Origin: Jackrogersella multiformis
Taxonomy: Eukaryota; Ascomycota; Sordariomycetes; Xylariales; Hypoxylaceae
Assembly: GCA_902806575.1 (NCBI GenBank)
Contig: CADCXD010000009.1
Span: 2,728,001-2,792,000, forward strand
Length of the DNA stretch: 64,000 nt
Direction of reading: 5' to 3'
The translations under genes and the position numbers were made by a program. Within the stretch, counting starts at the first letter, position 1. Each line of letters starts with the position of its first letter. Under the pieces are notes generated by a model, which made no database searches, had not been told where the DNA came from, and saw only the letters and a program-made list of their open reading frames with translations. Below are positions 45,456 through 56,621 of this stretch, one piece after another.

Positions 45456-46314
45456 TCACATGACAACACACTTTGAGTCACCCTCGCCACTTGGCTTGAC
45501 ACTGAGAGCTACTCGGGCAGCCTCGGTGAATGCTTCGTTTACGCCTCGATTCCTCATGGCCGAGCACTCGAGGTATCGCATGGCCTTGATACGTCGCGCG
45601 ACGTCCAAGCCTTGGTTATAGTCGATCATCGGTTTCTTTTCTCGTTGAGGGCCGTCCGTCGCGGTGGCAGCCGCCTCCTCGTCCTCATCGCCGTTCTCTC
45701 GGAGATCGCACTTCAGGGCCACCAAGACTAACTTGACGTTGGGGCAGTTCTCCTGAATCTCGCCAACCCATTTACTCTCCACGTTTTCTAGCGAATCCTT
45801 GCTGTCTACGCTGAAGCACAGTACTACTACGTCCGTGTTATCGTAGGAGAGACTTCGTAAGCGGTCGAATTCTTCTTGTCCGGCGGTATCCCATAACGAC
45901 AGCTCGATGTGCACGCTATCCACAAAGATATCTGGTACCTAGTAAGTTAAAGGCCCACGCAAAACCAATTATGAATTTATCTGCCACGTCGCTTATGCAA
46001 CCTCTGACCCGCCCGTGACTATCGTATGTTTTTTTTTTCTGTGGAATCTTATACGTACCGTGAACGTAGTTTTCGAAGACCGTAGGCTCATAGACTGTCG
46101 GGAAGTATCCTCTCGTGAAGACGTTCAGCAACGATGTCTTTCCGCTAGCACCATCTCCTCTGGACGATCGCTGTTGTTAGTAGACTTAACGAGGTTTTGG
46201 ACGCGAATCAAGACGCGACAAGCTGGTTATGATTTTGGTAAGAAATCGAACTCACAAGAGAACTAGCTTGCGCTGGACGGTCTTGGACCCTCCTAATCCA
46301 CAGAGCGAGGGCAT
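45456..46314 (-). CDS. RHO3: Rho-family GTPase Rho3
   Basis: Three exons, 46314-46256, 46159-46059 and 45931-45456, giving 211 aa. Start MPSLCGLGGSKTVQRKLVLL; P-loop GDGASGKT at 21-28; switch I block PTVYEPTVFENYVHD; switch II WDTAGQEEFDRLRSLSY; ALKCDL for guanine recognition; ECSA near the end. The long acidic loop after ALKCDLRENG (DEDEEAAATATDG) is characteristic of Rho3. The C-terminal CVVM is a CaaX prenylation box. Rho3 controls exocytosis and polarised growth at the hyphal tip. The chance frame 45916-46131 seen in some readings is simply exon 2 read through its introns. Splice sites are canonical, with a CTAAC branch in intron 1. Confidence 0.95.
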
Positions 46315-48801
46315 ATTGATTTCGTCGCAAGAATTATGAATAAGGTATAGACGTAGAAAAGACGAAATTTACTTGGAACGAGTAATTAGGGGAAAAGTCG
46401 AATGATGATGGAATTGATGGGCTCGGCGATGCGACTGGAACGTTGCAATGCAGGTAAGGGGGTGGTTTCGGTCGATTGGAGGGCCGGCGCAATCACACGG
46501 AATGATACAAGTTCGAGTTTGGTTGAAGAGGCACAAGGAGCCGGGAGGAATTACAAGTCGGGTCAGCTTCATAGATTGAAGAAGAATGACTAGGTGTAGG
46601 TAGGTAAATGTCTGGTTCAATGTTATACACTAGGTAGGTAAATTCCTAGGTACCTGGAAGTAAGGTAGAAAAGTTATCGGAGATGGAATGCTAAAGAGAA
46701 ATCCCGAGGGTGAAGATTATAAGATTATGATCGTAACTAAATTATAGTTAATCTAGAAAAGACTAGGCTAAAGGTTAAGCTAGCCACTAACCATAATCGC
46801 CTTGAATGATTTGAGTCGACCTTGACGGAAATGAAGTCGGAAAGGCAGAAAAGTAATCACCTGGAAGCCTCAATCGAGTTTCGAAGGGAGTTTAGCGGCA
46901 ACCTGACGGGGCTGCGGGGCCTCTGATGGGTCTTCTACAGTTCTGATAGGCCTATATCTTCTGTGGCGCATTGTGGACCTGGCCTATGTCACGGACCACC
47001 AAGAGAATGAATACCTCGGCCGTCTTTATTAGCCAGTCTGCCAGTCTGCCAGTTAGCGCTATATTTAGAGATTTATAATGCGTGGGCATCCATGTGTTAC
47101 GGTATGGGAGTACAAGGTTGTACAATCTTTCCCCGACGGGAACGCCACAGTTATACAAGGGAGCTGCTTGTAACAACCACAACTTAATGTCCACTTTTTA
47201 GACCTAATATCTCTCAAATGTTTACGTACATAGGTACCTCCTGCTTACTACCTACCTGGGTAGGTACTTCGTTTTCCATTATGTTATTATAAGTGACGTC
47301 AAATAACAAGAGAACTCCCTTCATATATTCATCGCCAAATCAAAATTACCACGGCACCTATGTAAACATACCAAAAAACCTTTGTCGTGGACTCCTTTAC
47401 AATGCAGCGCAGCCGCGGCTGCGCGGGTCGATAAGTGGCGAGAGCTTAAGAATCGATTGTCATGAGGATCTTCATCAGCCACCCGGCACTTCTGGCCATT
47501 GGCTGCAATGCGACAACAGCTCGCGGCTAACTGGGTCTATAGTTACATTACTTCTATCTAAGATTCGATTAATTACCTAGCAGCTAGGTACCTACCTCTT
47601 ATCAGCTCGCCTCACCCTCACCCTCATCCTCACTCCTTTACTACTATGTAGTTGTGAAATAAGAAATGTGGCTGAACACGACCTGGGTAGTAAATAACAA
47701 TGTAAACAAGGCCAGAGCATCGCAATTATGACGTCGTTGAATTAACCATTATCCTCATCATCTTAATCAATACTTCCGAGTGACAATTCTTGAAAACTTG
47801 AAATCCATGAAACCACTTCAAAGAGACTGACGTACATTAGATGTTGAACACATGCAAGCAAGCGCTACCTACCTGCAAAGTAGATCCTCCATTTGGCCAT
47901 GTACTTCCGAATTACGACACCGATAATCCTCTTAGGTTATTAGCTACCTAGGTACTCTTACGTACGTTCAGCGGGAGAGACTCTTGATGACTTTATGAGC
48001 TACCTAGGCAGTTGTAGAGGAAAAGGCTGAGGACACGTATTATAGAACCTCTTAGGTAGGTCAATGTTTTATAACATTGTCTGGACCATCTGGATGCGGC
48101 GCAGCGCAATTCCATTGTCTGCAACTCAACAAAGTAAGCCACATCTCACCCGATCCAACTAGGTACCTACAACCATGGAATTCTACCTTAGGTAGGTACT
48201 TAGAGAGGTAAATATGTCAGATTCTCTGTGTGGCACTAACTTCGGACATACGATATGTCCACACGTAGTAGGTAGGTACGGTAATCTGTAATCTATAATG
48301 TAAGCAGGTCGGGACGGATCCTCCCCACTTGTTGCTACATACCTACCTCATATGTATGTATGTAAGTAGGGTTGTCTCACTCAGATAGATACCTAGGCAG
48401 ATACCGTACTTAGGTAGCATGGTGTGATTGCGCGATAAGGTCCCGGAAAGTAACTCACATCTCCTCCGGCCGGCCGAATCTTGCATACCATATTCGTAAC
48501 ATGCTCGCGGTGAGACATAAGGTTTACAGAGCAGCTCGATAACCGCAGACGGGATATCATCGAAACTCAATCAAAGAAGGGAAATTCCGACCCAGCTCTA
48601 GTGTGAGCTAACCCGGGGAAGCCGGCCTCTGACGTCTTTGTCTTATAGGCAGCATCCAAGCCATATCCACACCCATACCTATCCACACCCGTGATCGCGC
48701 GGGCTACTCCACGGCGGCCACGACTTTGAATTTTATTTACCTAGCCGAACCGTAGTTGCAGCAGCACCCGGGGGTCCGAGCAGCCACCACCACCGCCAAA
48801 A
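46315..48801. other. Long intergenic region rich in CCTAGG-type repeats
   Basis: About 2.5 kb without a supported gene. It is the densest region for the dispersed palindrome: copies near 46590, 46632, 46647, 47232, 47254, 47574, 47586, 47944, 48001, 48053, 48160, 48190, 48267 and 48391. A perfect 18-bp GC palindrome lies at 47407-47424. Open frames of 60-95 codons have no motifs. The last 200 bp are the promoter of the F-box-like gene. Confidence 0.6.
47407..47424. repeat. Perfect 18-bp GC palindrome
   Basis: GCGCAGCCGCGGCTGCGC is its own reverse complement and stands in AT-rich intergenic DNA. Could be a dimeric binding site (Zn2Cys6 or bZIP-type) or a hairpin. No partner copy seen in the window. 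Confidence 0.6.
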
Positions 48802-49689
48802 ATGCTCAAGCGCATGAACGCGCCCCGGAAACCCCGGCCCGCCGCCGCAGCAGCACCGCCCGCGCCGCGTCACCCCTCGCGCTGCCCGCCGCTGCCCCTG
48901 GAGATATGGACGCAGATCATGCGCACGCTGGTGCACAGCGAGGACCTGCCGGAGCAGTGGGCGGGGCTGCGGCTGCTGTCGCACACGCTGAAGGCGGCGC
49001 TGGAGACCGCGTTCGCGGACGAGCACCTGGCGCGCCTGCGCGGGTGGCTGTACGTCGGCGACCCGCAGCAGCAGCAGGCCGACGCGCTGCTGCTGCGCCG
49101 GCCCCGGAGCCACTACCACCAGCACCCGCACCAGAACCAACGCCAGCACCACAATCCGTATCATAGCACTCACCACCACGCCGCCAAGCGCATCGTGCCG
49201 CTGCCGCTGGTGCTGGCGCGCTTCTCGCCCGACCGCCGCCGCGCCTACTTCGTCTCCCTGCTGCACCGCAACGACCCGGCCCTCCACCTCAGCCCCGCCT
49301 TCGCCGAGTGCACCGACAACACCGTCGTGGCCGAGTGGCTGCGGTCCGCGCGCGGCGTCCCCCCGCCCGGGGCGCGGCCCACCGAGGCCAGGCTCAGGCT
49401 CACCATCGGCCCCGACTGCGCGTGGACCCACTGGAAGCACCACGTCATCGGCAGCGACGGCTTCGTCGTCGAGTCCCGCAGTATGACCTTCGAGGATGAG
49501 GAGGACGGGGGTGGTGGCGGTGGCGGCGGCGGTGGCGTTAGTAGTAGCAAGGGAAACGGCAAGGCGGCGCGCGCGATCGGGCTCGAGGTCGATCGCGCCA
49601 GGTGCGAGGTCTCCCTCGAATGGACGACGCTGGTTAGTTGCGTGTTCGCTAGGCCGCGGAAGACGTTTGGCGAGGCATTTCATAGGTGA
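48802..49689 (+). CDS. Unknown GC-rich protein with F-box-like N-terminus
   Basis: Intronless, 295 aa from ATG 48802 (a second Met follows five codons later). After a Pro/Ala-rich lead, PLPLEIWTQIMRTLVHSEDL resembles the start of fungal F-box proteins (LPxEIW...I), with RLLSHTLKAALETAF continuing the helix pair. If real, it would recruit a client to an SCF ubiquitin ligase. A His/Gln-rich stretch (HYHQHPHQNQRQHHN) and a later poly-Gly run are low-complexity. The rest has no recognised motif. The coding region is far more GC-rich than all its neighbours, which also makes the opposite strand open for 316 codons; that frame has repetitive composition and I reject it. Confidence 0.7.
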   Translation: MLKRMNAPRKPRPAAAAAPPAPRHPSRCPPLPLEIWTQIMRTLVHSEDLPEQWAGLRLLSHTLKAALETAFADEHLARLRGWLYVGDPQQQQADALLLRRPRSHYHQHPHQNQRQHHNPYHSTHHHAAKRIVPLPLVLARFSPDRRRAYFVSLLHRNDPALHLSPAFAECTDNTVVAEWLRSARGVPPPGARPTEARLRLTIGPDCAWTHWKHHVIGSDGFVVESRSMTFEDEEDGGGGGGGGGGVSSSKGNGKAARAIGLEVDRARCEVSLEWTTLVSCVFARPRKTFGEAFHR

Positions 49690-50519
49690 TATGGGTTGGG
49701 CACTTGGGTGTTAGAGTTTGACACGAGTAGGCTGTAGAGATGGCGTGATGGTGAGGCTTGGTTTGGGATTAGAATGGGATGGCGAAGATATGATAGGATT
49801 ATGCGCGCAATGTTTTAAGGGTTAGGTTAGAGAGGATGTTAGGTAGCGATATGGAATTTGTATGGGATATTCCAATACAAGCTTACCTAGAAGGATCGGT
49901 CTAACTTATTACTTGTATACAGTTGGCTTCATCAAGTCCTAATCTTCGTCGGTACCAATTATACCTAAATATTAGATCTGATATATTTTGGCTGTATATT
50001 TACGGTAGGTCCTTAGCTACGCTTATTCAAGTTGAAGTCTACGGCAACCGCCGAGTACCATAGAACGTTATCCTTACTCAAAACATTCACATGTATCAAG
50101 CGAGCAAAGGTAGGTAAATATCGCAGAATAATTGTAGACGTGTTTCGTTGAATTTGTTCATCACTCTAGAAGAGGTTCATAATTTCATCCGTACTCCTAT
50201 TTCACCTGTCGATACGACGCCTACTATACCACTCCGTGCCGGACCCAAATATCACCATAGTTCATCTTGCCAGTCCATTGTCGACGAATTGAGGTCTTCC
50301 TTCATGTTGGTGGAATCGTTTTGTGACTCTGGCCAGCATCATGACTGCATAGCCCACTTCCGTATTCGATACCAAGAGTGTTCCGCAATAGAAATGACCA
50401 TATCATCAATAATCATAAATGGGCTGTAAGTCCCGAGAATGATTCATGCGTATATAGTTCGTAGGTCGAAAGACTCCTCCCTCAAGCCACCAATATCTGT
50501 CACCAGGTTCCCCTTAATC
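49690..50519. other. Intergenic between convergent genes
   Basis: 3' flanks of the F-box-like gene and CWC25. A 93-codon plus-strand frame at 50148-50429 has no motif. GGTTAGGTTAG near 49820-49830 is too short and irregular to be telomeric. Confidence 0.5.
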
Positions 50520-51725
50520 TCAACCAATAACCTGTCTCCGTAAACCATTCACAAATTCTTTGTCGCCGTACTTGCCCGAACGCTCCCGAGCCTTGTTATC
50601 TGCTTCTCGTTCCATACGCTCCTTTTCGGCAATTACCGCTAACCGCTTTTCTCGGGTTTGATCGAGCTCTGAGGCAGCGTTTTGCATAGCTGCAAGCTTG
50701 CGCGCTCGCTCGTCAGCGGCTGATTCTGCAGAACTGTCGGCAGCGCTAGGTTTATTATTGTTGCGGCCATTGCTGGGTCCATCTTTATGCGAGCGCCGGT
50801 CGCGGTAATCCCGCCGGTCGTCTTGATCTGTAGGATAGCGTCGGCGTCCTCGCGGCGGTTCCTCAGAATAATCGCGGTGCCGTCGAGATCCATCATCCTT
50901 GGCATCGCTGCGACGCGGACTTTGTGATCGACCTTTGCGCGATCTATCATTGTCTCTGGGTTCACCTCTAGAAATTGATCTCCTTCGTGTAGGGCGCTCA
51001 GGACGCTCAGGCCGACGTTCTTTTCTCGAACCATATCGTTCTCTACTTTCAGATCTGTCTCTTGAGTCGGATCGGCGCGGTTTGTGTCGACGATCTCTTG
51101 ATTCATCTCTCTCTCTAGAGTCAGATCGACGATGCCGGCGATGTCGATTTTCTCTTGAATGCGACCTGTGTCTGTGTCGTCTCGAGTGTCTTTCCTCCTT
51201 CTTATGGGAAGTGGATTTTTCATCTTGTTGCCCCATAGACGCAAGAAGTTGTCGTCTCTTTATCGGGTCATTCATCATTGCTTCGTAAGCGGCTTGTTCT
51301 TGCCTCTTGATGGCGAGAAGAGGGTCTTCTCGGATCTTCAGCGCAGTATCTCTCTCGGTGTTCGCATTCTGTATGGCCATAAAACTCTCGGTGCCTGCGG
51401 ATTTCTTAAGACTTTCATGGTCGGATCCCTTGGTAAGGATGTTATCGATGCGTCGCTTTCCCAGCAGGTAGCCCTCGAGCTCTTCAGTAGTACCGGTTTG
51501 GCCATCGCTAGGACCTTGGTACATCCATTCGACGCGGTCAACTACTGTGCGGCCTCCAGAGATGGCGAGCTGTTTCTGAAGTTCTTCTTTGGCGCGTTCT
51601 TCTTTGATCTCCTGAATGCGAGACTCGGTCTTTTTTCGCTCTTCTAAGGCTTTTTGTTCCTCTTCGTAAACGCGTCGCTGATTCTTCAGCAGTGCGGGAT
51701 GGTAGGATTTTTTTAGTTGCAGCAT
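50520..51725 (-). CDS. CWC25: Pre-mRNA-splicing factor CWC25
   Basis: The N-terminus MLQLKKSYHPALLKNQRRVY matches the Cir_N motif of CWC25, a step-one splicing factor that joins the activated spliceosome with Yju2 before branching. The following charged helix, the RVEWMYQGPSDGQTGTTEEL block and the EGYLLGKRRIDNIL segment complete the conserved region (to about residue 120). The C-terminal half is Arg/Ser/Glu/Asp low complexity, as usual. I start at the Met at 51725 (401 aa); the frame stays open 27 codons further upstream, but that extension carries no conserved residues. Intronless. Sits head-to-head, 700 bp from the COP9 subunit gene. Confidence 0.9.
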   Translation of the reverse strand: MLQLKKSYHPALLKNQRRVYEEEQKALEERKKTESRIQEIKEERAKEELQKQLAISGGRTVVDRVEWMYQGPSDGQTGTTEELEGYLLGKRRIDNILTKGSDHESLKKSAGTESFMAIQNANTERDTALKIREDPLLAIKRQEQAAYEAMMNDPIKRRQLLASMGQQDEKSTSHKKEERHSRRHRHRSHSRENRHRRHRRSDSRERDESRDRRHKPRRSDSRDRSESRERYGSRKERRPERPERPTRRRSISRGEPRDNDRSRKGRSQSPRRSDAKDDGSRRHRDYSEEPPRGRRRYPTDQDDRRDYRDRRSHKDGPSNGRNNNKPSAADSSAESAADERARKLAAMQNAASELDQTREKRLAVIAEKERMEREADNKARERSGKYGDKEFVNGLRRQVIG

Positions 51726-52426
51726 TTTGGCGACTTTGAGGATGAAAATTTGTGTCGCGCAAAAGTTGGTTGAGGTTTGAGAGATGTTGTCAATAACAAT
51801 AGACAAGAGAAGTGGAAAAGGATGAATTTATATATTGGCCTGGTTGTTTTTAGACCTAAATAATTGTTTGCCACCCATTGACTAGGTACCCAGCCACATC
51901 TGTAATCCTAAAGTATGAACAAGGAACTACCAGGTAGTTAGAGTTCCAGCGATCCAACCTTATTGCCCCCTAGCTGCCTACGGGCTAGGTACCTAGATAG
52001 GTACCTAGGTAGGCAAGTACTACACTAGACTAGGTACCAGCTGCGGGGATATTAAGGCTAGTAGGTACGTACGTAAGTACCTTTTTAACACCCATGCAGC
52101 CCCACGTTCTTCAATTCACTTGGAGCTTCCGAGGTTCGATAAGATAAGTTCTAGGTATGGCAACAATTCATCCCGCCGGACCTGTACGTAGCTGCAGCCT
52201 TCCTGTTCAACTACAAATAAAATCAACAACGGAGGAAGCTACAACTACGTCCTACCTACTAGACAAACGATTATCTTTCTAGTCGGAACTTTTCAAACTT
52301 ACAACATTCCCACGAACATCCTACATCAATTTTCTATCCCTATCTTCCATTTCCATCGCCCTCCGTCAACCCCATATTCTATCAAATACATCAAATACAT
52401 CATCAGTTTCGCGAAATATTATCACG
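51726..52426. promoter_or_regulatory. Divergent promoter region of CWC25 and CSN2
   Basis: 701 bp between two divergent housekeeping genes. CCTAGG-type repeats are frequent (51883, 51986, 51998, 52031, 52066). The right half is pyrimidine-rich before the CSN2 start, the usual look of a fungal 5' leader. No single factor site is claimed. Confidence 0.5.
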
Positions 52427-54006
52427 ATGTCTGACGATGATTTTATGCAAGAGTCGGACGAAGAACAGTACTTATCCATCCGCCTTACATGATATTCACT
52501 TTTGGGCTAATCGTTGACAGGTATGACTTCGAGTATGAAGATGACGATGGCGACGATTCCGGTGACGTCGGTATCGAGAACAAGTACTACAACGCCAAAC
52601 AGATGAAGTCTGGCGATCCAGAAGAAGCTATAGTGGAGTTTCTCGAAATTCCGACACTCGAGGGGGAGAAGGCAGATTGGGGCTTTAAAGGATTGAAGCA
52701 GGCTATCAAGCTAGAGTTTCGACTCGGAAGATACGACAAGGTCGGGAGCTGATTGATTAAGGAACTGTCTATCCACCCTATTACTTGGCTAACAGTATTC
52801 CAGGCTGTAGAACATTACACCGAACTCCTCACCTACGTAAAATCCGCTGTCACTCGTAACTACTCGGAAAAGTCTATTAACAATATGCTGGACTACATCG
52901 AGAAGGAGTCGGAGAAGGAAGAAGCTCAGAAGGCTATGGAGCAGTTCTATTCCCTGACATTGAACTGCTTTCAGAATACCAACAACGAACGTCTGTGGCT
53001 CAAGACGAACATCAAGCTCGCCAAGCTACTCCTCGACCGAAAGGAATACCTCTCAGTCACCAAGAAGCTACGAGAATTGCAGAAGGCTTGTCAAAAGGAG
53101 GACGGCACTGACGACCCAAGCAAGGGCACTTACTCCTTAGAGATCTATGCTCTAGAGATCCAGATGTACGCCGAGACGCGAAACAATAAGCAACTCAAGG
53201 TGCTATATCAGAGAGCTCTAAAGGTACGCTCTGCTGTACCGCACCCGAAGATCATGGGCATCATCCGTGAATGCGGTGGCAAGATGCATATGAGTGAAGA
53301 GAATTGGAAAGACGCTCAGAGTGACTTCTTCGAATCGTTCCGTAATTATGACGAGGCCGGATCTCTGCAGCGAATTCAGGTTCTCAAATATCTTCTTCTC
53401 ACCACCATGCTCATGAAATCGGACATTAACCCCTTCGACTCTCAAGAAACCAAGCCCTATCGCAATGATCCCCGCATTGCGGCGATGACAGAGCTGGTCG
53501 ACGCTTACCAGCGCGACGACATGCACACATATGTCAGTGTGCTACAGAAGAACCAAGACATTCTTGCCGACCCCTTCATCGCAGAGAATATCGACGAGGT
53601 TACTCGAAATATGCGTACCAAGGCCATAGTTAAGCTGATCGCACCGTACACTCGGATGAAGCTCGAATGGATCGCGCGGCAGCTCAAGATATCCGAGACT
53701 GAGGTTCAAGATATTCTAGGCTTCTTGATCGTGGATGGCAAGATTAAAGGCAAAATCGACCAACAGACTGGAATGCTTGAGATCGAGTCGGATGGCGACG
53801 CCGAGCGAGTACAGGCTATGGACTCCTGGGCTGAAGCTTTAACTGGGCTGTACAGCACCATGTTTAAAGACGGCGAAGGCTTTAAACTGGCCGACACTCA
53901 CGCTCAGACGGATGACACATTGCCACCAATATTTTCTGGTGAAAGTTCTCGGCAGAGAGGAGGCGCTGGCAAGGGTAAGAAGAGTGGTAAGGGTCTCTTC
54001 GGCTAG
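52427..54006 (+). CDS. CSN2: COP9 signalosome subunit 2
   Basis: Three exons, 52427-52467, 52521-52740 and 52804-54006, give 487 aa. The joined start MSDDDFMQESDEEQYDFEYE is the acidic N-terminus of CSN2; YYNAKQMKSGDPEEAI begins the helical repeats, and a PCI domain occupies about residues 300-440 (PYTRMKLEWIARQLKISETE, followed by ILGFLIVDGKIKGKIDQ). CSN2 holds the cullin-RING ligase for deneddylation by CSN5, affecting development and secondary metabolism in filamentous fungi. The second intron (52741-52803) has the unusual donor GTCGGG but a good branch (GGCTAAC) and acceptor, and the joined YDKAVEHYTELL is conserved. The C-terminus is Gly/Lys-rich. Confidence 0.95.
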
Positions 54007-54589
54007 AAGCAGTAGAGTCTCCTATGAACACTACTTCGGCGTGCTCGGGAAACAGGTTAGGAATGGCATAACGAGTTGGCAACTCGGTGATCAGCTATTC
54101 TCGTTGAGACACCATGCCATGTGCCTTTTTTTAATCGCAGATTAAGCCAATACCCTAAGCTATTAGGGATACTCACGAGTCTTTTTGTAATTGTATGCCT
54201 TTTTGCTGACATACGTACGGCATGTCTAAATAGACACGGATACCTCATGAATGGCACTGCATTGGGAAGATGATTCCCTATACTAAATATCTGCGTTCAC
54301 CTGCTGCGAATAATTCCATTCACGTTCTCATATCCTTTTAAAATTAATGCTCTCCTAGGACTAATTGCTCCGCCAGACTGATTGCTCACGGATATTTTCC
54401 AATCTCTATTACTCTAATCAAATCCTATAAGTGTGTTCGGTTCCTCGGCCCTAAATCCGCACAGAGCAAATCTTCATTTTGTAAGAAGTCAACTATGTTA
54501 CCCAAGAATCTCAGTTAGACCTAACTTGGTTGCTTTTCCTACATACTATTCAGTATAATCACACCTCCAGTCGCGATGATAAGCGTAGC
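54007..54589. other. Intergenic between convergent genes
   Basis: 3' flanks of CSN2 and the caleosin gene. No gene or notable repeat seen. Confidence 0.5.
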
Positions 54590-55938
54590 TCACCAAGCAT
54601 CGAACAAGCCCGGATCCGTCCGGCTTGCGCCCTCTCGAACAATGTTCTTCGACCGCCAGTACGCGGCCCAGCCAGGCGAGTAAGGATCGAGACGTCGCAG
54701 AGCCCAGACGAGGATGGCAAGCACAGTTACGATTGCCACCGCGAGCTTCACCGGGCTGGCCCTCGTTCCGTTTCCGTGTCCCGCCCCGCCGTCCGCTTGC
54801 TTCCGGTGCATCTCCGTTCTCCGCTGGCGCTCCTCGGCTTTCTTGTACAGCAGGCTGCCGTCGAAGGCCGCGCGGATGTCTTCGCTGCGCATGACGCCGT
54901 TGCGCGGCCACAGGAACAGGTACAGAGCTAGCCCTGCACGTCGGGGTGAGTATTTCCGACGGTGGGGGTTTAAGGGGCGAGGGTCGACTTACATTCGAGG
55001 GTGGTAATAGTACAGCCGTAGCAGTTGAACTCCGACCTCTGCGCGTTCCAGAAATACAGGATGTCGCGGAAGGTCATGCCGCCTTTGTCGCTGCTGTCGT
55101 ACTTGGAGAGGATGCTCTCGCATGCTTGGTTTACTCTGGTTTGCCCCTTTTCGTCGTAGGGTGTGTTGTGGATACCGTGTCTGCCTTGGTGGGTGTTGTC
55201 GTAGCGAATTCGAAGGGACATGTCGGGTAAGTATCCCGGACAGGTAGGATAGGAGAAGGTCGAGTGAATGGCGAGCATAGCAAAACAAGAGGAAAAGATG
55301 CCCCACCCTGGAATATTGGTCAGTATGGCATAACAACATCCGATGATGATAGTTCTCATGATCGCACCTAGTCTCCTGCAACCCCTATATGTATCCCTGG
55401 GCCAAATTATCCCGTCTTGGTCGACATCGAAGTACTCGGCATTCTGCCGCAGTAGAGATGTAGGCTTATAATTCTCAACTAGGGAATTCACCGGCACCAC
55501 GGTTTCGGGCTGCTCCTCCAATGGTATCAAGTAACTTCTACCGGGGTTAGGATCGTGGGAGAGTTTTCTCTGCTCTGACTTCTCCGGTGTAGGCACTGTA
55601 TTCGTTTTAGCTGCACTCGGACCATGTACCGAGCCAGTCGTGTGTATGCTATCTGGCAGAGACTTCCTATGTATACGGTGTGTGCCGGCGTCGTGTATTT
55701 CACCCTCGCTTCCCCTCGTCGTGGATGACCGTCGCTTGCCAGGACCAAGATTCGCGTGTCGGGTCACCGCTATCTCGGCGGCTGTGTGGCTTTGGATCGC
55801 CCTGGAGTGAGGGGGAGGGGGAGGCTTCGGTTCTTCTCGCTGGTGCACGCTTAACCTGCGGGTTCGCAGACGCTGGAAATGCTCGGCGTATTCTTCTGCT
55901 GGGTTTCGGCCTTCGTGGGTGGAGTGCCTTCTGCTCAT
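54590..55938 (-). CDS. Caleosin-family peroxygenase-like protein
   Basis: Two exons, 55938-54993 and 54933-54590 (59-nt intron, GTAAGT...GTGCAG), 429 aa. The N-terminal 160 residues are disordered, Ser/Pro/Arg-rich. The caleosin core follows: SLLRQNAEYFDVDQDG with an EF-hand-like calcium loop (DVDQDGIIWPRD), then GCRRLGAI and a hydrophobic segment. The later half has ESILSKYDSSDKGGMTFRDI and, across the intron, LYLFLWPRNGVMRSED with FDGSLLYKKAEER, both hallmark caleosin motifs. Caleosins are lipid-droplet heme oxygenases that use hydroperoxides. A terminal hydrophobic helix (VKLAVAIVTVLAILVW) would anchor the C-terminus to a membrane. The long N-terminal extension is longer than typical caleosins of about 250 aa. 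Confidence 0.92.
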
Positions 55939-56621
55939 GATGGTCGGAGTTTTTGGATTAGCTCAAGTAGATATTCATGAATAGCATAGACAATTCGTAT
56001 GAATGTAGGTATAATTATATTAGATATTTAATGTCTACCGTGAGACGGGTTTTCTAGATAGAATCCCGGTTATTATGATTCATGATGTTTCCTACTCCCT
56101 CCGTTAGCTCGTTTAAAAGGGGCACTTGGGAATACATAAATGCCAGAATACTGAGTCTTTCCCCCGTATCTATAATCATGACAAATGTAAGAATGGACGT
56201 TGCGACATAGTATCGTCATAGTGAGCTATCTCACCATTGGTGACTGTCTAATAGGGGTCGTAGTGCAGCTAATCTCGACACGGCGTTAAGAGTAAGTTTG
56301 ACTAAAGCGAACCTTCGGATACTACCGGATGATATATTATATGTCAAAATAAGAAGATGTAATCTTTCATGAATCGTGTCATTCCTGTGGATTATCGATT
56401 CTCAACCCCTATTATATTGTAGTCATTGAAACCGCGAGATATGTCACAACTTGTCCTCAACTTACGGCAACGACAATAATCAAGTCGACATTTTACATAG
56501 GCAGATATCTATCAACTATTTTAATTTAAAGAGCGTTCTAATTTGTTTCCAACATTCATACCCAACTGACTTCAAAGCCCTTCCAACATCCAACTCTTAA
56601 GCTAGTGATTATATCCCAACC
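55939..56621. other. Intergenic, promoter of the caleosin gene
   Basis: No gene seen. AT-rich, no repeat of interest. Confidence 0.5.

Noticed and set aside
48733..49683. 316-codon frame on the minus strand across the F-box-like gene
   Set aside because: GC-rich DNA opens both strands; the minus-strand protein is repetitive (Arg/Gly/Ala/Val) without motifs, while the plus strand shows an F-box-like helix.
49815..49835. GGGTTAGGTTAG as a second telomeric array
   Set aside because: Only partial and irregular units; expected occasionally by chance.
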